Below are positions 17,080 to 27,208 of a DNA stretch of 64,000 bases, one piece after another; position 1 is the first letter of the stretch; each line of letters begins with the position of its first letter. The translations under genes and the position numbers were made by a program. The notes under the pieces were generated by a model. It searched no databases and was not told the DNA's origin. It worked only from the letters and a program-made list of their open reading frames with translations. The stretch comes from Ogataea parapolymorpha DL-1 (taxonomy: Eukaryota; Ascomycota; Pichiomycetes; Pichiales; Pichiaceae). Where the stretch lies: NCBI RefSeq assembly GCF_000187245.1, contig NC_027860.1:1116001-1180000 (forward strand), given 5' to 3'.

Positions 17080-19101
17080 TCAACCATATAAAAATCCTAT
17101 CCCGTTGCACCAATTGGCCATCTTCCCATAGAAACCATACAGATTCTTACCTTGAGGCACGAAAAACTGACGCACACCTCCCCCTGTTCCGCCTAGCATT
17201 GGACTCGATTTCTTGTTGGTCAGAATCTGAATAGCATCAACCCAAGCTCCACAACGTATGTTGAATCCTGTTATAAATTCATCTTCTTCCAAATAAAAAT
17301 CTGAGTGATGACTTTTGAAGTTTCCAAAATCCAGATAGCTTCGATCAGTGAAAAGGACTCTGATTCCGTCCAACGCCAAACCATGTGTAACTTGTAGCCC
17401 GATGACTCGCTTATCAGGAAACGTGACCATCAAATCATTGCCCTGGCCTCCTCCGTAAACCTCGCTTTTCGTAAGAGACAATGTACCACCATTCACCAAC
17501 ACAGGAGAACTCAACTCATTAAGTAATTTCCGCAAATCACTAATGTCTTTTTGTACAAACCCTCTTGCAAGAGCTCGAACATTAATGGGTCTCTTAGTTT
17601 TTAGTTGAGACTCAAGTTGGGAGACGGATAAGCGGACGACTGGGCGGCAGCCCTGACCCTTCAAGAACACTGGTAGGAACTCGTATTGCAAGTCGGGGAA
17701 TTCACCAGTCATGAACTCAACAAGATAGATTCCTGAAGGTGCCACCAAATCCAAGGTATCTTTATCGATCGCCAAAACGGATATTTCACACACTGCATCT
17801 GCAGGCAGTTTCATTCCTTGGTTGCATCTAAATGCAGTTGGTCTAAATGATTCCACGTAGAAATCAGCGGGGACAGCAAAGGCTGGATGATAGAGAAACC
17901 TTATTTTGTCCAATCTGTGCCATCCAGGTTCTGTGCTTGTAAGCACGGGGCCCCATTCTGATTTCTTTGTTCGCTGACAATACGCCTCTTTTGCTAAGAA
18001 CTTGCGGTTCAATGTTAGATAATCACGAAGCATAACTCCATTCCTTTGATGAGGACAACCAAGTAAGTGCCCTATTTCGTGCATAAATGCCCCTAAAGTC
18101 AACGTAAAGCATTCCCAAGCAGTACCACATTGGTTGCAATCATTTGCCACTTCATTGGTGCTGATCGGCGTGGTGTCGGTCAATGCTCTATGCAAGGACT
18201 CCATATTCATTGGCCAGGAGTGAAGTCCGTGGGACCCAAAGATCGCAAGCTTGATCCTATCGTTCCCACCACCCAGTGCGGCATGTCCCAAAATTAAGTT
18301 CTGCGTCTTATCCCAGTGAGCATCCAAAATCATGACAGCCGCCATAGCTGGCACGCGGGAGGTTGCCGACTCCGCGAACGGGCCACCATATTTGGTCAAG
18401 GAATCCATCGCAATGCCGAAGAGCTCTCCAGCTTTCTTCGCCTTAGGGTTCTGTTGTGCATAATCAGCGCTTCGGAGTTCAGCAACAGTGCGTTCCGACC
18501 GAACAATGTGTATTTTAATCTCGTTGCGCAGGGTTCCTTTTCCCTCCTCAATATAGCTGATGGTACTTCGGGTTTTTTCTTCCACAAATCGGAAGCTTCT
18601 CGATCCGAACTTCTCTAGATACATATCATCCTGCGTGAACGCCTGCATCAATCTTCCGCCCATGCGCAACTTGCGTACTGCCGCATCAATATTGTTTCCC
18701 TCGTATCTTTTAGCCTGCGGACAATCAAATAGTTGAGGTGAGTCTTTGCCAACCAAAACACACAAATGTATTTTTGGAACAAGAGACTCGTCGCTTATCG
18801 GATTGTAATTCAATTTGACTTGTGTTTGATCGAAAACCACTGGGCCATCTTTGGGAAAAGCAGGCTGCCCATTCATCCATATGCCATCCACATGTTGTAA
18901 AGTGAGACAATTTATCCCATCTCCGAGATGGACCATTGCTTTAAAGTAGCCATCCACTATCTCGTAATATTGCACGCTGAACTTGTCATTGAACACTGCA
19001 AGCAATCCCTTGCGGCGTGCCAACGTTCGCCCTTTTAGGATGTAAACAGGTACCTGCAGCTCGAGCTGTTCTGGAGGCAGGTTTTCAAACTGAAAAGGCA
19101 T
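17080..19101 (-). CDS. zinc metalloprotease with C-terminal jacalin-like domain, YIL108W family
   Basis: A 673-residue putative metalloendopeptidase. The zinc site is HEIGHLLGCPH (residues 341-351), an extended HExxHxxGxxH like that of metzincins, with a downstream methionine turn candidate (GVMLRDYLTLNRKF). The N-terminal 200 residues are beta-rich. The C-terminal 150 residues (GGQGNDLMVTFPDKRVIGLQ..., ending YGFYGKMANWCNGIGFLYG) look like a jacalin-type beta-prism lectin fold. The layout and size match S. cerevisiae YIL108W (696 residues) and related fungal proteins. No signal peptide is visible, so a cytosolic location is likely. Substrate is unknown. Its 3' end nearly abuts the PalC-like gene on the other strand. 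Confidence 0.85.
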   Translation of the reverse strand: MPFQFENLPPEQLELQVPVYILKGRTLARRKGLLAVFNDKFSVQYYEIVDGYFKAMVHLGDGINCLTLQHVDGIWMNGQPAFPKDGPVVFDQTQVKLNYNPISDESLVPKIHLCVLVGKDSPQLFDCPQAKRYEGNNIDAAVRKLRMGGRLMQAFTQDDMYLEKFGSRSFRFVEEKTRSTISYIEEGKGTLRNEIKIHIVRSERTVAELRSADYAQQNPKAKKAGELFGIAMDSLTKYGGPFAESATSRVPAMAAVMILDAHWDKTQNLILGHAALGGGNDRIKLAIFGSHGLHSWPMNMESLHRALTDTTPISTNEVANDCNQCGTAWECFTLTLGAFMHEIGHLLGCPHQRNGVMLRDYLTLNRKFLAKEAYCQRTKKSEWGPVLTSTEPGWHRLDKIRFLYHPAFAVPADFYVESFRPTAFRCNQGMKLPADAVCEISVLAIDKDTLDLVAPSGIYLVEFMTGEFPDLQYEFLPVFLKGQGCRPVVRLSVSQLESQLKTKRPINVRALARGFVQKDISDLRKLLNELSSPVLVNGGTLSLTKSEVYGGGQGNDLMVTFPDKRVIGLQVTHGLALDGIRVLFTDRSYLDFGNFKSHHSDFYLEEDEFITGFNIRCGAWVDAIQILTNKKSSPMLGGTGGGVRQFFVPQGKNLYGFYGKMANWCNGIGFLYG

Positions 19102-20085
19102 GAAAATAAAAAGTTAGACACGTTTAGAATCAATTTTAAACGTCGCATGCGGATACTAAGGAGATATTATGTGGGCTGAAACGGCACAAAACCTAAACAA
19201 TAATAAGGCACTCGTGTTGATATTCCTAATGGAGAAATGTTATTCGATTTCTTGCAAGGAACAGTACATGATCCTATTATCGGGACTGCAGGTTTACAAA
19301 GCTGTTTAGTGCGTTGAGTAATCTAAGTTCCTTATTTATCGGAGACAGACATCTTCTGCAATCATCAATAGAAGTCGATGCGGGATCTGCTGGGATATTA
19401 GATCCAAAGGGTGCGACAATCAAGGAAAGCCGAAGCTCATCTGCAATAGTCGTAAGACATGCTTCCAGTTATTTTTAGAATCATTCAGCTTTTGCAGTTT
19501 TACAATCACTTAATCTAGGCGACAACTGTAAACTTTTGGTGGAGGTCAATAAAGCGGCTCTGTGGTGTGTCGTCATAGACCCTAATTATTTATAGAAAAA
19601 GCCGGCAGAAGCCTTATATAAATGTTTTACTAGCTCCGCTATTATTTAGTGAACCCTGCAAGTGCGTGTCACATCCACGAAAAAACAATCCGGCTTGCAA
19701 GCGAAGAAATTGAAAAACTATTCAATCTTGTCGACCCAAACTTCGACGCGACTATTCGTAGAGGACTGAAATTTGCCAGGTTGAAAAAAAAAATACAAAA
19801 ATCGCAAGCAGTCAAAATTTGGTGAGCTTAGCTGCAGTGATTCAAGTGCGAATTCAAAGGTCCACATAAAAAAAGATCCAAGACATACATTTCGACTCAT
19901 TCCCTCAACTTGTTATTTTACTGGACGGACCATTCCAGCTAGAACAAAGCCTAACGGCAAAAGATATAGTGACATTCGCCACTTTAACCCAAACTGTTTA
20001 AGTCAAGCGTTATCTCAAGACATACGCCGTTTGGACATTCAGATTTTCAAAACCAGTACATTCCTTACTTTGAATCCGCTTTTAC
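19102..20085. other. long intergenic region between divergent YIL108W-like gene and PBS2
   Basis: Nearly 1 kb without a convincing gene on either strand. It serves both divergent promoters. I see A-tracts near 19789-19797, a TATA-like TTATATAAATG near 19615, and a purine-poor leader before PBS2 that lacks upstream ATGs in its last 180 bases. No tRNA-type A and B boxes were seen. The length suggests a more complex promoter than usual for this window. Confidence 0.5.
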
Positions 20086-21909
20086 ATGATGGGAGACAAT
20101 AGCGACCTATCTTCAAAATTACAAGATCTTAGCATCCATAATCGAGGCCTTAATCCTAACGCACAGGCCAAGCTGTTAGCTTTTCAGGCCAAGAGGCAAC
20201 AACAACATTCGAGTGAAGAGCTTTTTAGCCCGGCTCGAAATGCTTCTCCAATCTTGAGCTCGCCGTCGACTCCGCGCACCGAGGACGCTGGCGCCCCGGG
20301 AACACCAAATCTTGATACAGAAGAGAAGACCGATTCTCAATCCGCAGAAGGTCTGATGAGGCGAACATCCTTCAGAATTCCAAAGAAACAGTCCGAAACC
20401 GATGAGAAGGCCTTGTCAGATTCACGAAGCCGCAGCCATAGTTTCAAAACCATGAAGGACCCCGTGGAGCGCCCGTTTGGCGGACACGCCACCAAATCTT
20501 CGGATGCTGTTCCTAGTCAGGATAAGCCTCTACCAGAATTACCAGACCTTGCGTTGTCCGATAAGTTGGATGCGATCGTCCGAAACGAGATCAATCAAGC
20601 AGCCTCTACAGAGGCCAAACCCCCTCAAAGAAAACAGTCTTTATCTCAAAGAAGAGGAATGAAACTTGATTTCAACTCCTTGACCGACCCTCAAAGTCAA
20701 ACAAGTTCCAACAAGTCAATGAACAAGCTCAAACTCAATATGCTGCCTCAGAGAGGAGTTCCAAGTGTTCCGCATAATAGCGCGCCTGCTCCTATCGGAG
20801 GAGCAAGATCCAAACCAAATCTTCGTCTTCCCCAGGCCCAACCCAAACCCGCAGGCATGTTTGCTAATTATGCGAAATATGTGGACATCAAATCGGGTTC
20901 TCTTAATTTTGCTGGTAAGGCTTCTGTGCATTCTAAAGGTGTTGATTTTTCAAATGGCTCTTCTTTTAGAATATCACATGACGATTTACAGTTTCTGGAG
21001 GAACTTGGACGCGGAAATTATGGAATAGTATCAAAAGTATTGCATAGACCTACTGGGATTATTATGGCAATGAAAGAAGTCCGGCTGGAGCTGGACGATT
21101 CCAAGTTCAGACAAATCTTAATGGAGCTGGAAGTTCTCCATAGTTGTGTCAGTGATTGCATTGTGGACTTCTACGGCGCATTTTTCGTTGAAGGTGCTGT
21201 TTATATGTGCATGGAATACATGCAAGGCGGCTCACTTGACAAAATATATGGAAATGGGCTGAATGAACCTGAGTTAGCTTATGCTACCAAATGCGTTGTC
21301 AAGGGTCTCAAGCAACTGAAAGACGACCACAATATAATCCACAGAGACGTCAAGCCGACAAATATTTTGGTCGGGGACTCTGGGAAAGTGAAACTATGTG
21401 ATTTTGGTGTTAGTGGTAATTTAGTCGCTTCGTTGGCCAGAACCAATATTGGATGCCAGTCGTATATGGCACCAGAACGAATCAAATCCTCAACACCAGA
21501 CGACGCTACCTATACAGTCCAATCGGACATTTGGTCATTGGGATTATCAATACTTGAGATTGCAAAGGGTAGCTACCCTTATCCACAAGAAACCTACGAC
21601 AACATATTTTCGCAACTGAGTGCAATTGTTGATGGCGAACCACCAACATTGCCTGACGATCGCTTTTCCAAAGAGGCACGTGATTTCGTGAATCTATGCC
21701 TAAACAAGAATCCAAATAAACGTCCTGTCTATGCTGAGCTTTTGTCGCATCCATGGCTGAACAAGTATGATGATGCTACATGCCAACAACTCATGGCGGA
21801 AGTTGTTGCGGACGCCTTAGAGAGGAAACGCGAACAAAACGAAAGTTCTCCTAATACTTCAGAGCCTCACGTCATGCCGCCATTGCATAAAACACAGCTA
21901 AATAGGTAG
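20086..21909 (+). CDS. PBS2: MAP kinase kinase Pbs2 of the HOG pathway
   Basis: A 607-residue dual-specificity kinase that phosphorylates Hog1. The kinase domain spans about 300-570: glycine loop GRGNYG, catalytic lysine K330 in AMKEV, HRDVKPTN with D421, DFGVSGN, and the MAPKK activation loop with S449 and T453 in SLART, spaced as in S. cerevisiae S514/T518. The near identity of MELEVLHSC, VDFYGAFF and SYMAPERIKS to Pbs2 makes the ortholog call firm. The N-terminal 290 residues are disordered and carry KPLPELP (147-153), a class I [RK]xxPxxP motif where Pbs2 has its Sho1-SH3 docking site. Two adjacent ATGs start the frame. An MSB2-type sensor of the same network lies 6 kb away. Confidence 0.96.
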   Translation: MMGDNSDLSSKLQDLSIHNRGLNPNAQAKLLAFQAKRQQQHSSEELFSPARNASPILSSPSTPRTEDAGAPGTPNLDTEEKTDSQSAEGLMRRTSFRIPKKQSETDEKALSDSRSRSHSFKTMKDPVERPFGGHATKSSDAVPSQDKPLPELPDLALSDKLDAIVRNEINQAASTEAKPPQRKQSLSQRRGMKLDFNSLTDPQSQTSSNKSMNKLKLNMLPQRGVPSVPHNSAPAPIGGARSKPNLRLPQAQPKPAGMFANYAKYVDIKSGSLNFAGKASVHSKGVDFSNGSSFRISHDDLQFLEELGRGNYGIVSKVLHRPTGIIMAMKEVRLELDDSKFRQILMELEVLHSCVSDCIVDFYGAFFVEGAVYMCMEYMQGGSLDKIYGNGLNEPELAYATKCVVKGLKQLKDDHNIIHRDVKPTNILVGDSGKVKLCDFGVSGNLVASLARTNIGCQSYMAPERIKSSTPDDATYTVQSDIWSLGLSILEIAKGSYPYPQETYDNIFSQLSAIVDGEPPTLPDDRFSKEARDFVNLCLNKNPNKRPVYAELLSHPWLNKYDDATCQQLMAEVVADALERKREQNESSPNTSEPHVMPPLHKTQLNR

Positions 21910-22096
21910 ACACTGTTACATACTATCATTATCATTGATTATTATATCAGCATATTTCAATGATTTTACTCAGTAGTCGGACTCGAATTTTTCTCTTCCC
22001 GGAATATAAGTGTCCAATAAAGGCACTATTACATAATCAGGTAAGGAGAGGGTGCCAAGTCAAAAAAATACTTTAAACGATTTGATATACCCAACT

Positions 22097-23317
22097 ATGG
22101 TTTTATGCAAGAATTTGATCTCCGCCAATGTCAGACCTGGTATTGTGGGAATTAGAGGACTTGCATCAGTTCCAAGTACTGGTCATATGGGAGAGCAACG
22201 CGCAGAAGAGACTATTGTTCCCAAGCCTAGAAGAAGACGAAAAGTTACTCAGTTCACTGACAAGCTGAATAAAGGGCCTTCTTTCGAAGACTTTGTCAGC
22301 GGCAAGGCTAAGGATTTATTTGTGGACCCCTTAGAGTTGGCACGGAAAGATCCTGACGCCAGATTGCCCTCGTGGCTCAAAGTCCCAATTCCTAAAGGTA
22401 AATCATTTCATTCGCTGAAGAAAGATGTCCGGGAGTTGAAACTAGCAACTGTGTGCGAGGAAGCCAAGTGTCCAAATATCGGAGAGTGCTGGGGAGGTAA
22501 AAAGTCAGAAGCAACTGCCACAATCATGTTGATGGGAGATACTTGCACGAGAGGGTGTCGTTTTTGCTCGGTGAAGACCAACAGAAACCCGGGGCCACTA
22601 GATCCAAACGAGCCCGAAAATACAGCAGAGGCAATAAGTAGATGGGGGCTTGGATACGTGGTTCTGACTACTGTGGACAGAGACGATCTGCCCGACGGAG
22701 GTTCTCATCACTTGCGCTCTACTGTCGAGAAAATCAAAGAAAAGGCTCCTCAGATTTTAGTTGAGTGTCTGTCAGGAGATTTCCGTGGAGACCTGGAGAT
22801 GGTCAAGGTCCTTGCATCTTCACCGCTAGATGTTTTCGCTCACAATCTAGAAACAGTGGAAGATTTGACGCCACATATCAGAGACAGACGTGCTACGTAC
22901 AGACAGTCACTTGCAGTGTTACGCACGGCAAAAGAAACGAACGTTGATTTGGTTACGAAGACTTCTCTGATGCTTGGATTTGGAGAAACTGATGGACAGA
23001 TCATGCAGACTTTGAAAGATTTGAGAGAGAACAACGTGGACGTGGTGACTTTTGGGCAATACATGAGACCTACCAAAAGACACATGAAGGTTGTCGAATA
23101 CGTTACTCCAGAGAAATTCGAGCACTGGAAGAACGTTGCCTTGGACATGGGATTCCTTTATTGTGCATCAGGACCGCTGGTGAGGTCCTCTTATAAGGCT
23201 GGCGAGGCGTTCATCGAGAATGTGATCAGAAAACGGAGACGTAACGTGGGTGTTTCTCGCGAAGTGGAGGTTGGAGACGATGTTTTCGTGTCCAAGGAAA
23301 TTATAAGTAATATTTAA
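22097..23317 (+). CDS. LIP5: mitochondrial lipoyl synthase
   Basis: A 406-residue radical-SAM enzyme that inserts sulfur into octanoyl groups on lipoyl domains of mitochondrial dehydrogenases and the glycine cleavage H protein. The auxiliary iron-sulfur cluster ligands are C120, C125 and C131 ([12 protein letters not shown]). The SAM cluster motif is CTRGCRFC at 150-157. The [12 protein letters not shown] and FGQYMRP segments are signatures of the family. The N-terminus ([24 protein letters not shown]) is a basic presequence. A GTG-initiated extension from 22052 was rejected. Length agrees with S. cerevisiae Lip5 (414). A CTG codon encodes the invariant Leu of DDLPDGG. Confidence 0.96.
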   Translation: MVLCKNLISANVRPGIVGIRGLASVPSTGHMGEQRAEETIVPKPRRRRKVTQFTDKLNKGPSFEDFVSGKAKDLFVDPLELARKDPDARLPSWLKVPIPKGKSFHSLKKDVRELKLATVCEEAKCPNIGECWGGKKSEATATIMLMGDTCTRGCRFCSVKTNRNPGPLDPNEPENTAEAISRWGLGYVVLTTVDRDDLPDGGSHHLRSTVEKIKEKAPQILVECLSGDFRGDLEMVKVLASSPLDVFAHNLETVEDLTPHIRDRRATYRQSLAVLRTAKETNVDLVTKTSLMLGFGETDGQIMQTLKDLRENNVDVVTFGQYMRPTKRHMKVVEYVTPEKFEHWKNVALDMGFLYCASGPLVRSSYKAGEAFIENVIRKRRRNVGVSREVEVGDDVFVSKEIISNI

Positions 23318-23373
23318 CTTACGCAATAAACGTTAAAGGTAAACAGTACATTATTATGAAGACCAAGCGCCCG

Positions 23374-24138
23374 TCAATCGAGGAAATACGATTTTCTATT
23401 AACCAATAGTTCAGTGAATATAGGAACATGTTTGCCTGTTGGGTCGTAGGAGACGTTCGCACTGAATAGCATCGCCAAGCTCTCAATCGAATTTTTGTTC
23501 TGATCCCGGTATTCGAGAACCTTATCAAGATAGATAAATAAACATTTTAGTATTTGGTAGTTTTCAAACGGGAGCGCTCTAAGAACAGAATCAAACTCGC
23601 GTATTCTAATGGAAACATTTGAAAGTCGAAGTAGTAGTCTAAGTTGCGCGCAGTCTTCCTCATTCAAAATTCTCTCTCCGGAGCGAAGCCATCGCTTGAA
23701 AAGCGTCGTGACGGCATGAATGCTAGGTTTCGGGTTCAGGTTCATTAAATCAACATCGCCCAGTTTGTTAAACATTTCCTCCAATTTGTTGATCTCGGAT
23801 TTCACAGATGATAACCGGAAAATTCCAACTTTGTCATATCCTATCTCTTGGTCCAAATATGTGAAGCACCTATACATCATTATCGGGACCTTCAATCCAT
23901 GGTAGTAAAAATTAGACATTTGTGAAGATTCCTTGATCGTGAGGCCGAAACATTTTGATCTAGGTTCTAAAAAGTCACTTGCCTTTGCTTGATAATCATC
24001 TGGTAACTGTGTGGTTTCAGACTCTTCAGGAGAGTCAAGGGATAGCGCGAGCTTGTCTAAAGGTCCTGTACTTGAAGGAGATCGCAATACTTGTGAATTG
24101 TGCCCATCTAAAACGATTTCTCGACTACCTTCGTTCAT
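23374..24138 (-). CDS. small RhoGAP-domain protein
   Basis: A 254-residue protein made almost entirely of a Rho GTPase-activating domain (about 62-245). The segment begins FGLTIKESS. The arginine-finger motif is GIFRLSS near 104-110, followed by an acidic GDVDL loop, then VTTLFKRWLRSGERIL in place of the usual LLKxxLRELPEPL, and LLVNRKSYFLD at the end. These GAPs inactivate Cdc42 or Rho1-type GTPases; the finger arginine appears present. The wording is nearest to Bem3/Bem2-type domains, but the protein lacks their long N-terminal regions, PH or PX domains. I cannot assign an ortholog. The usual helix after the finger is divergent, so activity is not assured. Confidence 0.75.
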   Translation of the reverse strand: MNEGSREIVLDGHNSQVLRSPSSTGPLDKLALSLDSPEESETTQLPDDYQAKASDFLEPRSKCFGLTIKESSQMSNFYYHGLKVPIMMYRCFTYLDQEIGYDKVGIFRLSSVKSEINKLEEMFNKLGDVDLMNLNPKPSIHAVTTLFKRWLRSGERILNEEDCAQLRLLLRLSNVSIRIREFDSVLRALPFENYQILKCLFIYLDKVLEYRDQNKNSIESLAMLFSANVSYDPTGKHVPIFTELLVNRKSYFLD

Positions 24139-24627
24139 GGAATGTATTTTGTATTATGTTCAATGTCGAAAGTCCTAAACCAATGTTGCCGGTAATGGGA
24201 TATACCCAATAACCTCAATGACACTGCTAGAGAAGAATCTACCAGGTTCAATGTAAAAGTGTGAGTGTTATATTTTGAAACGGACTGTGCTCCCAACCAA
24301 GGTTCACACCCCAGATGTTATTATATTGTGTGATGATGCAGTACAATCCAAACAAATCTGGCGTTCATCCAAACCGGAGTAAGATTTGTTAGTGAGTACA
24401 AGCTTATCTTATTTTTTTCTTTTTCCTTTTGCAGGGCCCAGCGGTGCTTTAGTACTATGGAGCATAACACAGCCTGATTCTACGTTTTTTTTTTTGTCAG
24501 ATGAATTTTGAAATTTCATCTGGCTGAAATTCTAAATGTCCGTATTTCGTCTCGATTTAGGTTAATTCAATTGGATCTATTCTTCTGTATAAAGAGAAAA
24601 AGATTGCTAACAATTCACCGTTAAGGT
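24139..24627. other. intergenic region between RhoGAP gene and BFR1 3' end
   Basis: No gene seen. It holds the RhoGAP promoter and the BFR1 terminator region. A T-tract of eleven or more lies at about 24486-24496, and a single TGAAACG (one base off the Ste12 site) at 24276-24282. Confidence 0.5.
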
Positions 24628-26004
24628 TTATTCGGCCTCCTCACTTGCTTTCACAACTTTGGTTTTTGCCTCCTCCTCGATCTCTGCATCAATCTTAGCA
24701 ATCTCAGCTTCAAGCTTGGCTGCCTTTTCGTCAGCCTTGGCAATGTTCTCCTTGGTCTGTTCCTCTTGCTTTGACTTGAACTCCTCCAGCTTGGCTTTCA
24801 GGCTGCTGATCGTATTTGGAATCTCGTCGGCTTTCGATGGCAAAGCGATGGACAGCTCAGACAACTGAGCGATGACATCAGGCTCGATGACAAACTTAGA
24901 AGATTGTTTCTTCTGAGTCTTTTTTCCTTTCTTGGACTTATTACCGGCGAAGAAGTTTTCCTGCTCCTTCTTAATGATGACAGCATCCGCCGGCATTTCA
25001 ATCTTACGACCAGTAGATGTGGTGTTCGAAGGAGCTTTTGATTCTTCCAATGGCTCCTTGTCGGTTCTAACATAAGTAGGGTCGAAGTGGCCAAGCAAAG
25101 TCTCCACTAAGGTGATCTCGCGAGTGAACGCAGGTCTTTTTGAAGTCTCCTTCAGAAGTTCAATTTCAGCTTGCAAATCTTGCTTCTTCAAGGTCAGGTT
25201 GTAAATCCTCTCCTCTTCTTCTCTTCTTTTACGCTCAGCCTCCATGTCGGCAACAAATTTCTTGTGCTGGGCATCAAATTCTGATCTCACCTTGTTGATC
25301 TCGGCATAAATTCCATCCTTCTTGGAGTAAAGAGCCTTTCTCTTGTCAAACAACGATTGTCTCTTGTCCTGAACGCCCTTGTTCTTCAAGCTCAATGAAT
25401 CTAAGCTCTTGGTAACTTCTTCAAATTTAGCTTGGATTTCCTTGTTGGAGACAGCGGATTGCTTTTTCTTCAGCTCTTGGATCTTGAGCTTGTCATTGTC
25501 AATGGACTTCTGCAGTTGCTCGATGGAACCAAAGTCCTTTTTCAATTTTCTCAAAGAAGTAATCTCCTTGACGTATCTTCTCTCATCAACAAGCTTCAAA
25601 GTACCAGAACCAATAAGATCTTCCAACTGGTTGATCTTTTTATCAATCTCCTCGACATTCTTGAAGCTGTTCTTGGAGTTTTGGGCCTGCAAATCACCAA
25701 TTTTTTTCTTCATTTGGCCGTCTATAGCTCGAATCTGCTCATTTAACAAGTTTCTCTTGTTTTTGATCTCACTCTGCTGCTTGATGATCGTGTTGAGCTC
25801 AGACGTCAACCTCTTTCTCTCTTCCAAAACATCTTTTGGAGTCACAGTGACCTCGATCTGCTTGTTCAAATCAGCAATTTCTTTGTTGTACTTATCCAAC
25901 TCCTTGTTGAGTTCAGCAAGCTTAGCGTTTCTCGCTTTAACGTCAGGCTTTTTGATGAACCGTTTGTTTCTAGGAGCTTTGATCACTGGCACTTCGTCAG
26001 ACAT
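24628..26004 (-). CDS. BFR1: polysome-associated mRNP protein Bfr1
   Basis: A 458-residue, highly charged coiled-coil protein matching S. cerevisiae Bfr1 (470 residues). Bfr1 associates with polysomes and Scp160 at the ER membrane, and overexpression suppresses brefeldin A sensitivity. Seen here: N-terminal IKAPRNKRFIKKPDVKAR, almost continuous heptad repeats to about 290, a segment with KRPAFTREITLVETLLGHF (about 300-318), a lysine-rich patch (KSKKGKKTQKKQSSKF), and a further coiled coil at the C-terminus. Codon choice is strongly biased, as in highly expressed genes. A long open frame on the opposite strand is a result of that bias and not a gene. Confidence 0.93.
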   Translation of the reverse strand: MSDEVPVIKAPRNKRFIKKPDVKARNAKLAELNKELDKYNKEIADLNKQIEVTVTPKDVLEERKRLTSELNTIIKQQSEIKNKRNLLNEQIRAIDGQMKKKIGDLQAQNSKNSFKNVEEIDKKINQLEDLIGSGTLKLVDERRYVKEITSLRKLKKDFGSIEQLQKSIDNDKLKIQELKKKQSAVSNKEIQAKFEEVTKSLDSLSLKNKGVQDKRQSLFDKRKALYSKKDGIYAEINKVRSEFDAQHKKFVADMEAERKRREEEERIYNLTLKKQDLQAEIELLKETSKRPAFTREITLVETLLGHFDPTYVRTDKEPLEESKAPSNTTSTGRKIEMPADAVIIKKEQENFFAGNKSKKGKKTQKKQSSKFVIEPDVIAQLSELSIALPSKADEIPNTISSLKAKLEEFKSKQEEQTKENIAKADEKAAKLEAEIAKIDAEIEEEAKTKVVKASEEAE

Positions 26005-26344
26005 TTTTCTACTTATCAGTTCTTTTGGATATCAAATATTCACACAGATAACAAATCTAAGTCCAGCAACTAGCTCTATGAAGTAGAAGATGGTAAACTT
26101 GAAACACTTGGTACTCTAAGTCTCTGAGGGAGATTGAAAACCTGTCGAGCTTTTATTTTTCAACACTTCAACAACAATTTTCGATCTCGAGGTAATTAAT
26201 TGTGTTTGGTACACGACCTTATACAGCCATAAGTACAAGCAATTAGGTCAAAACTTATTCGGAAACCATATTATGGTATACTATAGTAGACACCAATGTT
26301 CGCATAATGGTAATATTTAACAAATCAATTGAACCGCGTAGTCT
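26005..26344. other. intergenic region between BFR1 and YIP5
   Basis: Promoter of BFR1 and 3' flank of YIP5, both minus-strand. No gene, tRNA or repeat seen. Confidence 0.5.
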
Positions 26345-27208
26345 CTATAAATCCCCAAAAAAACACATCTTCACTCCCAAAGAGAAACCCACATGGGCCA
26401 AAATCAGTAGCCCCAGAACCAGCATGGAAAACTTTTTGTCTTCCTGCCCGAAAATAGTTCCAAAATACTGGGAAATTTTGACCACAATGCTCCATCCACT
26501 CAGAATAGCTCCTATACCAATACAGGTCCATTTAAGAGCATTGTCCAAAACGTGATGATTGATAAGTAATCCACGGAATATACTTAAAAGCGCAGCTGGG
26601 ATCCACATGATATTTGAGTATGAGTAGATTGAAATGAGCTTGGTCAAGGGAATAAGCAGGACGACTTTAAAATAGAAGCGTAAAGCCAAATATAAGAGCG
26701 TTGGGATTATTGCGATGTATCCATATAGTAGGTTGATGGAAGTGATGATCATTTTAAAATAGTTGATGCCTAATTTGTCATTGTGTAGAAACCACTCGCT
26801 TAATAGTTCAGCAAATGAGTTACAAAAGAATAAAAGATAAACCAAGGTCGCTGTGATCCACACTGATCCGTAAAGGTCCCCAACTTCCCTGAATTCCTCC
26901 TCGGGAAGTCTCACTAAAGGATTCAAGCTTCTGTAGCAATTGCGGAAGAAGTCGCTTGATTCAAGATCAAAGAATTGCCTGTAGTAATTGAGGGTGAATA
27001 TCCCACCCGAATAGGTCTTTCTAGATTTTGAGCTAGAGAATGTTGTATTTGCTGTTGACGGTGCGGGCGCCGGCTCTGGATTTGCCGGGGAACCTAAGTC
27101 TGCTTCGTGCACTTCTGACGCGCCGCTGTCCGGCTGGATAAACACATCATCGTCCTCAAAAGGCTCAGGAACTGGCGGCTGAGGTTTTAGAGAGGTGTAA
27201 TTTGACAT
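26345..27208 (-). CDS. YIP5: YIP1-family Golgi membrane protein, Yip5-like
   Basis: A 287-residue protein with a polar, Pro/Glu-rich N-terminus of about 95 residues and five predicted membrane spans after 120. The segment FTLNYYRQFFDLESSDFFRNC followed by DLYGSVWITATLV is the hallmark of the YIPF1/YIPF2/Yip5 branch of the Yip1 family (human: TFEYYQTFFDVD... PDLYGPFWICATLVF). The conserved SYSNIMWIPAALLSI region also fits. These proteins bind Rab GTPases and act in Golgi structure and trafficking. The frame extends to 27277 only with a TTG; ATG 27208 is the supported start. Length is near S. cerevisiae Yip5 (310). A second family member, YIP1, lies at 60.7 kb. Confidence 0.85.
   Translation of the reverse strand: MSNYTSLKPQPPVPEPFEDDDVFIQPDSGASEVHEADLGSPANPEPAPAPSTANTTFSSSKSRKTYSGGIFTLNYYRQFFDLESSDFFRNCYRSLNPLVRLPEEEFREVGDLYGSVWITATLVYLLFFCNSFAELLSEWFLHNDKLGINYFKMIITSINLLYGYIAIIPTLLYLALRFYFKVVLLIPLTKLISIYSYSNIMWIPAALLSIFRGLLINHHVLDNALKWTCIGIGAILSGWSIVVKISQYFGTIFGQEDKKFSMLVLGLLILAHVGFSLGVKMCFFGDL

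Noticed and set aside
24286..24320. tRNA-like B-box word GGTTCACACCCC
   Set aside because: No matching A box at the right distance and no cloverleaf could be folded by eye.
25379..26086. 235-codon open frame antisense to BFR1
   Set aside because: Hydrophobic composition arises from reading Lys/Glu codons backwards; BFR1 is well supported.
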